64,000 bases of DNA from Pseudoalteromonas rubra (GCF_005886805.2 NZ_CP045429.1:4248501-4312500); one strand, 5' to 3'. Numbered from the stretch's first letter, positions 39,401 through 46,840 are shown. The notes: generated from the letters alone by a model not told the origin. Translations and numbers: made by a program.

Positions 39401-41705
39401 ATGCGTCAGCCTGAGTGCTCGCATCTGCGGCATTGCATAGATCATGAAATTGCCACTGTAAGGGCTGTGCAGCAGTGCGCTGACGCCACTGGCCATCCGT
39501 CGTTTTAAAATAGGCTTGTTGCAACGCGGGTTGTTGGGCCAGCACCTGAGCACAGGCCTGCTCAAGTCGTTGCGGATCCACTTTACCGGCTAACTGCATG
39601 GTCGCACCAATGTGATAAGCGCTGCTATTGGGCTCCAGTTGCCATAAGAATAATTGTCTTTGCTGCTGTGCGCTGAGCGGGTAATCGCTCAACTGTTGAG
39701 GGGTGATCTGCACGCTGGGTGCATCTTTTACGTCTCTTACACGCTGACAGAAATCACCAAAGCGATGCGCTGCAAATAAACTGCTAGGGTCGAGCTGACA
39801 ATCCAGCTCATTCTGGACTCGCGCCAGTAATTGCGCCGCTTTGATTGAGCTGCCTCCCAGCGCAAAGAAATCCGCATCATCATGATTGACCGGATAACGC
39901 AGCACACTTTGCCAGCATTGTGCCAGCTGCTGGGTCAGCTCATCCCAGTGTGCGTTGCCTGGCAATGAGCCTTGCGCCGTGAGCTGTTGCAGCTGAGTCA
40001 GGTCAAAATCACCATAACTGGCCAGTTCATTGGCGTTACGTAACTTCAAACAGGCACTGCGCTGAAGCTTACCACTAGAGGTTTTTGGCAAGCCCCCCTG
40101 ATCTAACAGCAATACCAGCTCCGGACAGGCAGCAAAATGCTCAGTAATAAAGTCACGTACAATTAACGCTGTTTGCTGTGCGGGAACCTCATTGCGATAG
40201 CTGTTGCTGGTTTCGATTGCAAGGCCAATGCCTTCGCCACTGTCTTCACTGGGCACCGGAAACGCCGACACCCGACCTTTGCGCACAAAGCTCAGTTCAG
40301 CCTCAATAGCCCGCTCAATATCCTGCGGATAGACATTGTGGCCATTCATAATGATCAAGTCTTTTTGTCGACCTGAGATGTAAAGTTGACCGTCGAATAC
40401 GTAACCAACATCACCAGTTCTCAGCCAGCGATGTCCATCGAGCTCAACAAACGTATCCTGGGTGGCTTGCTCATTCTGCCAGTAGCCCAGTGCAATACTG
40501 GGTCCGGCAGACCAGATCTCACCAATTTCACCATCAGCCAGTGCGCGATGCGATTGCGGACACGTGATCCTGAGCAGGTGGTTGCTGGCAACCTGGCCAC
40601 AGCCAACCTGATGGCAGTATGCGTCACTGTCCCGGAGATCACGGGCATCGACTACTTCTGCCCGGCCCGATGCTAGTCCCTGATTGTCAAAGGCACGGAT
40701 CACGGCACCACCACCGGCCTCTGTGCCAGTCACCATCAAAGTACCCTCAGCCAGACCATAGCATGGGTAAATGGCCGACGCTTGCATGCCCTGCGGTGCA
40801 AAACGCTCCGCGAAATCCAACAGGGTATCGTGGCGGATTGGTTCTGCACCCGAGAACGCAACGCGCCAAGTGCTCAGATCCAAATCTGCCAGCTGCTTGT
40901 CACGGATCCGCTCCAGACACAGGCGGAAAGAAAAGTCGGGGCCGCCAGAGACAGTGCCGCCATATTCACCGATCAGTTGTAGCCAGCGAGCCGGACGTTC
41001 CATAAAGAAACGCGGTGAACACAATACCAACGGATAACCGACGTAGATAGGCTGCAACAGTCCACCTATCAGTCCCATATCATGAAACAGCGGCAACCAA
41101 CTGACCATCACATCGGATTGAGTTGTTTGCATTCGTTCGGTGATCACCGCTTCATTGGCCAGCAAATTACCATGACTGACCATCACGCCTTTTGGTTTGG
41201 CGGTTGAGCCCGAGGTGTACTGTAAGAAGGCAATCTCGTCACTGTGCGCTGAGTGGCGCGGTGCTTCAGGCGCAGGCGTGTTTAATTCGTCTACCACCTG
41301 CATAACAATCCCATCCAGTGCCTCGCACATACCCGCGACTGTTTCTGTGAATCGCGAAGTTGTCAGCACCAGGCGAGCACTGGCATCTTCGGCAATCCCC
41401 ACGGTACGAGCAATATGTTGCGCTTTCGTCGACTCGGGTGGAAAACTAGGTATGGCAGTCACGCCCAAATGCTGACAAGCAAGAAAGCTGGTCACATATT
41501 CAATGCCGGTATCCATCAGGATCAAGGCACGATCACCCGCACTGACGTGGTGCTGCAGATGCCCTGCCAGCTGTAAACTCTGTTCATACAACGCCTGAAA
41601 ACTCCAGCGTGTGTGTGCTTTTTTATCTACGCAGATCAGCGCGGTTTGTTGTGGCTGTTGTGCTGCATGGTGGGCAAGGCGATCCATTATCGTCGTGGCG
41701 GTCAT
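36471..41705 (-). CDS. FAAL-ACP-C-A-T hybrid: lipoinitiation module plus Lys-like NRPS module
   Basis: The 1744-residue protein starts with a fatty-acyl-AMP ligase (P-loop YTSGSTAKPKGV near 165, WLPLFHDMGLIGG). A carrier follows (GGSSIKAAQLL, Ser near 617), then a C domain (HHIASDA near 803, with Ala for the usual final Gly), an A domain (P-loop near 1275) and a T domain (LGGHSLLL near 1671). The A-domain code DAEDHGTVEK has acidic positions 239 and 278, fitting a diamino acid such as lysine. ATG 41705 is chosen over 41783 because GGAG precedes it. A free fatty acid is probably N-linked to the first residue, like the acyl start of PvdL in pyoverdine. It is followed directly by the PKS. Confidence 0.93.
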   Translation of the reverse strand: MTATTIMDRLAHHAAQQPQQTALICVDKKAHTRWSFQALYEQSLQLAGHLQHHVSAGDRALILMDTGIEYVTSFLACQHLGVTAIPSFPPESTKAQHIARTVGIAEDASARLVLTTSRFTETVAGMCEALDGIVMQVVDELNTPAPEAPRHSAHSDEIAFLQYTSGSTAKPKGVMVSHGNLLANEAVITERMQTTQSDVMVSWLPLFHDMGLIGGLLQPIYVGYPLVLCSPRFFMERPARWLQLIGEYGGTVSGGPDFSFRLCLERIRDKQLADLDLSTWRVAFSGAEPIRHDTLLDFAERFAPQGMQASAIYPCYGLAEGTLMVTGTEAGGGAVIRAFDNQGLASGRAEVVDARDLRDSDAYCHQVGCGQVASNHLLRITCPQSHRALADGEIGEIWSAGPSIALGYWQNEQATQDTFVELDGHRWLRTGDVGYVFDGQLYISGRQKDLIIMNGHNVYPQDIERAIEAELSFVRKGRVSAFPVPSEDSGEGIGLAIETSNSYRNEVPAQQTALIVRDFITEHFAACPELVLLLDQGGLPKTSSGKLQRSACLKLRNANELASYGDFDLTQLQQLTAQGSLPGNAHWDELTQQLAQCWQSVLRYPVNHDDADFFALGGSSIKAAQLLARVQNELDCQLDPSSLFAAHRFGDFCQRVRDVKDAPSVQITPQQLSDYPLSAQQQRQLFLWQLEPNSSAYHIGATMQLAGKVDPQRLEQACAQVLAQQPALQQAYFKTTDGQWRQRTAAQPLQWQFHDLCNAADASTQADALQRTCYETPFALGDGENFRAALISESDQTHRLVLVMHHIASDAWSFDLLLGAISRHYNALCNNAEDGGVLEYNDIQYGDFALWQQEWLTSEAAATQLNYWQERLDGQGDEELLAPEQARRSDLAAPMGVMRFTLDHKHTDKLQQLAHSQSASLFMLLLSSLQVLFYRLSGKRQPQIGVAVANRNLAQLHNLVGFFINTQVIRGSVSPEQSFTQLLEACKQTALDAQRYQDYPFEKLVEVLNPQRALGQTPLFQVMFNHLEQDVAKTLTLADCTTVDAQSLQQQAQFDLSIDSRLDEQGQLSIELQYNQALYQQSTIARLSEAYQQLLNQLPQQAQLAIGNLSLGAEQAQLPEAATGTAASAPAAQWLTSVSEYAASNPDATAVIFDDQHYSYEWLEQTANRLAHGLIGQGLGGQVVGIMQARKPLMLASVLACLKASAAYLPLDPNFPQTKLAHMVNDSGCAAILGEQTDITLPVSCISPLALLSEYHEHSTVPVVVHHARSLAYLNYTSGSTGLAKGVAIEHQALASYIESAKVFIALSHQDVVLQFATINFDAFVEQVFPSWAVGAAVVLRGDTLWDAETLYQQAQRHGITVMDLSAAYWRSIAASWARMATTTPLSLPNLRQVHSGGEAMSEQGISDWRAAGLGEVRLLNTYGPTEIVVEAAIHDCRTLNAGEVVPLGHALNGRRLYVLDHNLQPVAEGQVGELYIGGDILARGYWQRPAQTATSFIADPFADTGARMYASGDLVSWQNGALHYHGRSDHQVKIRGFRVELGEIETRLTQLPDVDMAVVITEQQAQALSLIAYVQSDRHDDPDYVVRLKRALAEQLPDYMVPAQIVALAQLPINASGKLERQQLPKVTSAQAPSVSTAANQTEQALEAVWAKHLAMSQVDRNANFFDLGGHSLLLMAVFDDLKPQFAQLQLTDLFAYPSIASLAAYLDQSQTTQSQTNSAPSGARQRRGMGAVAARKRKVRES

Positions 41706-41811
41706 GGGGTACTCCGTGAATAAACTGGCAGTGTGGCAAGGCAGTGCGATGGATATTAGCCGCGCACTGGCGCTGTTCAGCATCTAAACTGTTCAGGCGG
41801 CGCCGGGAAAC

Positions 41812-42015
41812 TTACTGATCCATCGCCTGGCGAAGGCTTAATGGACGCATATCAGTCCAGTGCGCATTGATGTAGGCCAGGCAAGTCTCTTTATCGCCTT
41901 CAACACCCACATCTTGCCAGCCACCGGGCACGCTTTTATAACTGGGCCAAAGTGAATATTGTTCTTCCTGGTTAATCAGGACCTTGAAGGTGCCATTTTC
42001 GTTATCAAAGCTCAT
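41812..42015 (-). CDS. MbtH-like NRPS adenylation partner
   Basis: The 67-residue protein carries the MbtH signature: NQEEQYSLWP, PGGW, then AHWTDMRPLSL. MbtH proteins bind and activate NRPS adenylation domains. ATG 42015 follows GGAGAAAACG; an in-frame TTG at 42027 is rejected. It lies between the acylase gene and the FAAL-NRPS gene, with its own sigma box. Confidence 0.95.
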   Translation of the reverse strand: MSFDNENGTFKVLINQEEQYSLWPSYKSVPGGWQDVGVEGDKETCLAYINAHWTDMRPLSLRQAMDQ

Positions 42016-42031
42016 CGTTTTCTCCAAAAAT

Positions 42032-42063
42032 CAGACTGTCGGCATAGTGACGCGCGACAGTCC
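42032..42063 (-). other. hairpin in the 55-bp acylase-mbtH gap
   Basis: GACTGTCG (from 42034) and CGACAGTC (to 42062) form an 8-bp stem in the leader of the mbtH transcript, followed on the minus strand by TGATTTTT and then the ribosome site. It may terminate acylase readthrough. It overlaps the -10 region of the mbtH sigma box. Confidence 0.5.
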
Positions 42064-42073
42064 GGGTTTTTTA
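42049..42073 (-). promoter_or_regulatory. iron-starvation sigma box upstream of mbtH
   Basis: Minus strand TAAAA, 16 nt, CGTC. The first three bases of the -35 half are the stop codon of the acylase gene. It lies 34 bp before the mbtH ATG. Confidence 0.55.
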
Positions 42074-44467
42074 GTCTTTTTTCACGATCAGTTTGGTCGT
42101 ACTGAGCTTATTGATTGACACCTGCCAGGGATAAAATGGCAATTCGACCAACCCCTGTTGCGCACTATAATGGCGGCTACTGTCACTAAAATGCTCTGAG
42201 TCACGATTGGCACTTTGCGAATAACTCAGCAAACCGCGGGCAACCGGACCATTGTCATCAAAGCCCACCACCATCATCCAGCTAGAACCAAAGTTCACAC
42301 CATAGCCTGCCTCACGTAGTCCAGACCATAATGGTCGCCCATCAACCACACTGGTAAGTGGCGCCGATGGCTGCGCGGCAAAACTGGTCAGATCCATCGT
42401 ATTGTGGGTTGCAAACACATTGAACCCGCCACTTTGATGTTCAGGCCCAGCCCACGACAAACGCTCCGTGCCCTTTTGCATATACTGGATCTCAGCAAAT
42501 GGCGCATCCAGTGCAAAACCATAGTGCTGCAGATCAGCCGCAGCACGGAGCAATTTTTTCAGGATCTCAGGGTCAGATTTAATCGTGTGCGGTGTGGTAG
42601 TTGGAAACCTGGGATTAAACGGCACCACAAAATCCTGACGCCTGTCGAGCACACGGAAAAATTCGCGCGCCAGATGTGCCGCTTTCGATGTCAGGTCAAA
42701 GCGTCCATCCCATTGTGCGAACGCCGCACAGACGGGATCTACATCAACTTCAAGCTGTTCGTTCAAAGCCCAACGTTGGCCCGCATATTGCTGGCATAAG
42801 CCGGCGATAACACCGCGCTCACTGGCAAAATAACTGCCGTTACCGAGCATGATATGCTCCAGTTCGTCCAGGTTGAAACGACCATCTCGTCCTGACCCTG
42901 AGCGCAATAACGCATAAGCATACCGACTACGCTCCGTTTGTTGTACATCCACCGGACCATACAAAGGAGAGACATTGCGCAGTGGTTGTGAGGCATTGCT
43001 CAGCCAGAAAGAATCATTGGAGTTTTGCACATAATCACGACGGCTAAGTGACGGTGCCTCGGCCAGCTCAACGGCACCATCAAACATCATCTCTTCACGA
43101 TCGCCAGGCAACACCACCTGACCTGTGGCGGCAAAAATAGCAGCAGATTTTGGGTCAGTCTGTAACCAGTGTAGAGCAGCCGCTGACAGGTTAGGGACAT
43201 TGGAGTCGTCGGTATAGAAGGCGTTACCATATTTATCCGCTGCCAGCGTATTATTAAAAGACAAGCCATTAAACCGCCTTGATGCTTCGCGCAATTGCGC
43301 TACTGATGCGGCCCGGTTGTATGACAACCAATGGTCTATTGCTGAGAAGTTATCCAGATTTACATCACTGACGGCATAGGCAACCCCACCCTGCCAGGGG
43401 AAGCGCTCAGGATCTTCAAGCATTAAACCAAACTGTGTGGCATACGCAGTATGGGTGTGCGTTTGCATCCCGGTAGCCGTTTTAACCGGAACCTGGATGT
43501 GACGTTCGCGCATCGTATGCCACTGACCTTTATAACGATATCGGCGTGGGTTGTCCGGGTCCAGCGTCAGTTCATAAAACACATGATGTAGTGCCGTTGA
43601 ATAGGTGTGGGTCCAGGCCAGGTTGCGGTTAAAGCCGATATTGACCACACCAGGCATCCCGAGAACGGACGCCCCCATCACATCCAGCTCACCGGGTACA
43701 GTGGCGTGATGTGTCCAGAAGCGAAAATTACCATTGAACGGAAAATGAGGGTTGGCGAGCACCATACCTCGTCCATTGTGGCTCAGGGCTTTACCAATCG
43801 CCCAACCATTTGACCCCTGTGTGAGCTGCTCAGCGGGTGTCAGTGTCATCGAGTAACTCTGTTGTGCTGGGGTTGTCTCACTATCTGGCCCTGCCTGCAC
43901 TAGCTGTGGTAGTAGCCTACCCACACTACCCTGCACACCCATAAGCAATACGTTAGCAATCACATCCTGTGCCGTTATCGGCTTAACCCAGGGAGCATCG
44001 CGACAAATCTCGTCCAGTTGCGCGTTACCCGCGGCTACTTCCTCAAGATACTGATTGTATCCCGCAGCAAAGCCTTCCGCCAATGCACGCGTACTCGCCG
44101 ATAAACTCGAATATTGCTGTGTGGCTCGACCGGGCAGGTCCAGAATACGATAGCCAATATCCGACATCAGGAAGTAATTATCTCCCTCATTACGATGTGC
44201 ACCAAGATATTGCGCCCGCTCTCCGCGCAGTCGCAAGTAACCGTCAGCCAGCAGACAACTATGATCTTGCGCCTGGGCATAAGCATTACCATAGCCCAGC
44301 CCATACAAACTGTGTGCTTTGACATGGGCGATACCGAATTGGGTGCGGGTGACGCTTACAGCTTCGTTGCTATGCGGGTTTGTCAGGGCTGGGGGGAAAA
44401 GTGGGGCAGCCTGTGTGCTGCCCATCAAAATAGCGAGCCCTGCAAAGCCCAGTGTAAATGATTTCAT
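42071..44467 (-). CDS. periplasmic Ntn-hydrolase acylase, PvdQ/penicillin-acylase family
   Basis: The 798-residue precursor has a signal peptide (about 1-20, ending STQA). The self-cleavage site is Gly218-Ser219 (QGSNGWAIG), where Ser219 would become the N-terminal nucleophile of the large subunit; PvdQ uses Ser217. LANPHFPF follows as usual. ATG 44467 (AAGGATTAAT upstream) replaces a frame opening at 44572 that would bury the signal peptide. In pyoverdine maturation PvdQ removes the N-terminal fatty acyl chain in the periplasm; AHL acylases share the fold. The FAAL start module and PvdE-like exporter in this locus favour the maturation role. An outward sigma box lies 66 bp upstream. Confidence 0.9.
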   Translation of the reverse strand: MKSFTLGFAGLAILMGSTQAAPLFPPALTNPHSNEAVSVTRTQFGIAHVKAHSLYGLGYGNAYAQAQDHSCLLADGYLRLRGERAQYLGAHRNEGDNYFLMSDIGYRILDLPGRATQQYSSLSASTRALAEGFAAGYNQYLEEVAAGNAQLDEICRDAPWVKPITAQDVIANVLLMGVQGSVGRLLPQLVQAGPDSETTPAQQSYSMTLTPAEQLTQGSNGWAIGKALSHNGRGMVLANPHFPFNGNFRFWTHHATVPGELDVMGASVLGMPGVVNIGFNRNLAWTHTYSTALHHVFYELTLDPDNPRRYRYKGQWHTMRERHIQVPVKTATGMQTHTHTAYATQFGLMLEDPERFPWQGGVAYAVSDVNLDNFSAIDHWLSYNRAASVAQLREASRRFNGLSFNNTLAADKYGNAFYTDDSNVPNLSAAALHWLQTDPKSAAIFAATGQVVLPGDREEMMFDGAVELAEAPSLSRRDYVQNSNDSFWLSNASQPLRNVSPLYGPVDVQQTERSRYAYALLRSGSGRDGRFNLDELEHIMLGNGSYFASERGVIAGLCQQYAGQRWALNEQLEVDVDPVCAAFAQWDGRFDLTSKAAHLAREFFRVLDRRQDFVVPFNPRFPTTTPHTIKSDPEILKKLLRAAADLQHYGFALDAPFAEIQYMQKGTERLSWAGPEHQSGGFNVFATHNTMDLTSFAAQPSAPLTSVVDGRPLWSGLREAGYGVNFGSSWMMVVGFDDNGPVARGLLSYSQSANRDSEHFSDSSRHYSAQQGLVELPFYPWQVSINKLSTTKLIVKKD

Positions 44468-44532
44468 ATTAATCCTTTTGTTTAAAAATACGCAAAAGCC
44501 CCAGAAAAGAGAATGAGGGGCTTCCCCTGCTA

Positions 44533-44557
44533 GACGCGAGATAAAAACAAAAAACCA
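44533..44557 (-). promoter_or_regulatory. candidate iron-starvation sigma box upstream of acylase
   Basis: Minus strand TGGTT, 16 nt, CGTC, 66 bp before the acylase ATG. It has the weakest -35 half of the set. The 309-bp divergent region 44468-44776 also contains the Fur-like site and no gene. Confidence 0.45.
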
Positions 44558-44710
44558 CCCCAATGCGTTCAATCCACAACACCGCGTTATCTCAGGTCTG
44601 CAGGTAAACCAGCACAGGCATGATTCGCAAGGTGTGCGCTATCAAGAACCCACTAAAGGGCCAAACGGGAGTAGAAAACTACTTGACGACAAAAGACAAA
44701 AGGAAATAAC

Positions 44711-44730
44711 ATAATAGTGATAACTATTAT
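44711..44730. promoter_or_regulatory. Fur-box-like inverted repeat upstream of sigma gene
   Basis: ATAATAGT (44711-44718) and ACTATTAT (44723-44730) are perfect inverted arms around GATA. The stretch also overlaps GATAACTATTATCAT, close to the Fur consensus. It lies about 47 bp before the GTG start of the sigma gene. Confidence 0.65.
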
Positions 44731-44776
44731 CATTCGCCATAACGGATCTAAATCAAATACACCAGGAGAACTTACC

Positions 44777-45301
44777 GTGCCGCAGTCGTGTGAAAAGTGG
44801 TCAAATGTCATTGCAGAAAACGAAGCCAAGCTACTTGCTTATTTAAACAACATTCTGCGTTGCCCCTATCTCGCTGAGGATGCGTTACAAGATACCTTTA
44901 TTCGCTTGTCTGGTATGTCAGCCTGTCAGAACTGCCAGGTTAAAAATTCGAAGAGTTTTTGCTATCAGGTTGCCCGCAATATTGCCATTGACATGTTGCG
45001 CAAACAAAGTCGAGAAAGTCTGGTTGATATGGAATCTGTGCATGGTGAGCACTTTGATGATGAAGAGTCTAATATTGAAACCCGCTTCATTGATGCACAG
45101 CTCTCAGAAAAAGTGAATCACACCATTGCGAAGCTGTCTAAGCGCCATCAGAACGTGGTGAGCTTTTATCGTGACGGACGGTTAAAGCAAAAAGAAATTG
45201 CTCAGATGTACAGTATTTCACCTACACTGGTGAATTTCCTGATCAAAGAAGCCATTCAGTCCTGCAAAACCGAGTTAGGTACCGCGCAGCTCACTCACTA
45301 A
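44777..45301 (+). CDS. ECF sigma factor, PvdS/FecI-like iron-starvation type
   Basis: The 174-residue sigma-70 family protein has region 2 near residues 15-75 (LAYLNNILRCPYLAEDALQDTFIRL, QVARNIAIDMLRKQ) and region 4 near 115-165 (RHQNVVSFYRDGRLKQKEIAQMYSISPTLVNFLIKEA). GTG 44777 with AGGAGA upstream is chosen over an earlier in-frame GTG at 44717, which lies in the Fur-like site. No FecR-type anti-sigma gene adjoins and the receptor has no signalling domain, so control is probably by Fur at transcription, as for PvdS. The eight CGTC boxes of the locus are its likely targets. Confidence 0.88.
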   Translation: MPQSCEKWSNVIAENEAKLLAYLNNILRCPYLAEDALQDTFIRLSGMSACQNCQVKNSKSFCYQVARNIAIDMLRKQSRESLVDMESVHGEHFDDEESNIETRFIDAQLSEKVNHTIAKLSKRHQNVVSFYRDGRLKQKEIAQMYSISPTLVNFLIKEAIQSCKTELGTAQLTH

Positions 45302-45309
45302 TCAGTGAG
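45294..45309. terminator. short hairpin at convergent sigma / TerB-like gene ends
   Basis: CTCACT-AATC-AGTGAG, with the overlapping stop codons of the two convergent genes in and beside the loop. The six-base stem is weak. Confidence 0.35.
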
Positions 45310-45762
45310 CCCGAGCTGTTGACGGGCAGTGAGTTTGGCTGAGATAAAGTCAGCATGTGCCACGTACAGCAGGCCTGCGATTTTTCGGACCATATGTTCT
45401 TCGTGGGGATCTAAACGACCGTCGGCATAGGCCACTAACCAAAGTAATTCAATCACTTCGATACGCTCAAGTTCCCCGGTATGTGCGTTCACAACACGCA
45501 CAAATCGATGCAAATCAATCGCTTCATCTACCATAGAGATGGCCTGATCGCGAATGAGCCCGCTGGCCTGTGTTGAAATGCCACTATGCTGGGTCAGCAG
45601 CCGAGCAATCATATGGCATTCATCCGCGTGGGTTTCACCATCGGCGCGCATAATCTCCACCATCAATGCAGCCAATGCTGTCGTAAAGTCAGGTGCCTGT
45701 TGAGACTCTGGCTGTTGAGCCAGGTTATTTATGAACTTTCTCAGTTGTGCAAACAAGCGCAC
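45298..45762 (-). CDS. TerB-like domain protein
   Basis: The 154-residue protein is all-helical in appearance and has two acidic motifs typical of TerB-family proteins, MRADGETHADE near 39-49 and AYADGRLDPHEE near 111-122. TerB domains bind metal, but the cellular role of stand-alone versions is not established. It converges on the sigma gene with overlapping stops. No link to siderophore functions is visible. Confidence 0.75.
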   Translation of the reverse strand: MRLFAQLRKFINNLAQQPESQQAPDFTTALAALMVEIMRADGETHADECHMIARLLTQHSGISTQASGLIRDQAISMVDEAIDLHRFVRVVNAHTGELERIEVIELLWLVAYADGRLDPHEEHMVRKIAGLLYVAHADFISAKLTARQQLGLTD

Positions 45763-45814
45763 CTCCCAAATATGTTACACTTCATCAAGACGAAGATGGA
45801 TTATCAGGTTTTAT

Positions 45815-46213
45815 ATGGCACAGCTCGGCTTTATGACAACACAGGTGATTAAACAAGTACGATGCACGCTACCAGTAGTTGCACTCACTTTACTTGCCAG
45901 TGCCTGCAGCAGCTACACGCCGCCACCTAATGGCGTCGTCGAAAAGTTGTATGACTTTGATCACAAAGTGCACTATGACCAAATTAAGTATAATGACGAT
46001 CACTACTATTTACAGATAAAATCGGATAGTTATCAACACTTTTTGCAACAAAGTGTGTTTTTACTCAGGCATAGTCAACGGTTGTGCCAGGGTCGTTTGC
46101 CACAGCTGGTACTACTCGCAGGCGTGCAGAGTTTTGACCGTTTACCGACTTACCCGAGAGCGTACGAGCCCGACCTGCAAGTAGAAGTACGTTGCGTGAA
46201 AAACCCGAAATAA
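45815..46213 (+). CDS. small lipoprotein of unknown function
   Basis: I do not recognise this protein. It has a lipoprotein signal (TLPVVALTLLASAC) and a mature part of about 100 residues rich in Tyr and His (KYNDDHYYLQIKSDSYQHF) with two further Cys. ATG 45815 (AGG eight bases before) gives 132 residues. An upstream frame to 45731 would disturb the signal peptide, and ATG 45833 is an alternative. Confidence 0.6.
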   Translation: MAQLGFMTTQVIKQVRCTLPVVALTLLASACSSYTPPPNGVVEKLYDFDHKVHYDQIKYNDDHYYLQIKSDSYQHFLQQSVFLLRHSQRLCQGRLPQLVLLAGVQSFDRLPTYPRAYEPDLQVEVRCVKNPK

Positions 46214-46252
46214 TCACACAGCTCAGTATTCACACTGAGCTGTGTAACCCAA

Positions 46253-46840
46253 TTAGTCCTGATAACCCCAGGGTGCTTTAGGTGCCTGAACCGGCTTGGT
46301 CAGGTCAAAGTCGACTCTGAACTCACGCCCTTCTCTGACCAGGCGATAGGTGAAACGCTCATCGTAAATATACATCTGCCAGGTGTTGCCCACTGATTGC
46401 GGAATACCGCGCTTCACAAATAACTCTTTAGAGTACTGATCAGCAGGAAAAGATTGCACGTTGTCGTAGCCCGCATCGACAGTATGGCCACCATACATAG
46501 TCGATTCATCATCACTGCCATCTTTATGACGGTGGTCGTGCTTCAGGCTCAGACCGCTACCAGTCTTGGTAATGATCCAGGTGCGCGAGGCATTTTTTCC
46601 AACATGAAACGGAATTTGCAGCTCCTGATCGTTACAACGACGCACATGCATGATCAGGCGCGCATCGCTGAACGCACTGGGTCCCTGATTATCGACCGTC
46701 ACTTTACCCTCATATGCTTTACCACAATGTTGCTTGAGTTGATCAAAAAACGCATCATGCGTGGGAATAGACACTAAAGGAGCCGGACGCGCCATTACAG
46801 TGCCACTGACAAGTAAAGCGGCTGCATAAACGAGTTTCAT
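46253..46840 (-). CDS. secreted protein of unknown function
   Basis: The 195-residue protein has a signal peptide cleaved after about VMA (residue 17). It is rich in Asp and His in the middle (KHDHRHKDGSDDES near 100-113) and contains FAD/NAD-free beta-rich sequence that I cannot assign. AGGAAC precedes ATG 46840; an in-frame extension to 46882 is rejected. It follows no obvious operon and ends convergently with the small lipoprotein gene. Confidence 0.7.
   Translation of the reverse strand: MKLVYAAALLVSGTVMARPAPLVSIPTHDAFFDQLKQHCGKAYEGKVTVDNQGPSAFSDARLIMHVRRCNDQELQIPFHVGKNASRTWIITKTGSGLSLKHDHRHKDGSDDESTMYGGHTVDAGYDNVQSFPADQYSKELFVKRGIPQSVGNTWQMYIYDERFTYRLVREGREFRVDFDLTKPVQAPKAPWGYQD

Noticed and set aside
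44680..44704. second GACG-centred candidate sigma box upstream of the acylase
   Set aside because: Its -35 half reads TTATT on the minus strand and does not fit TRRW; the site at 44533-44557 is closer to the gene and fits better.
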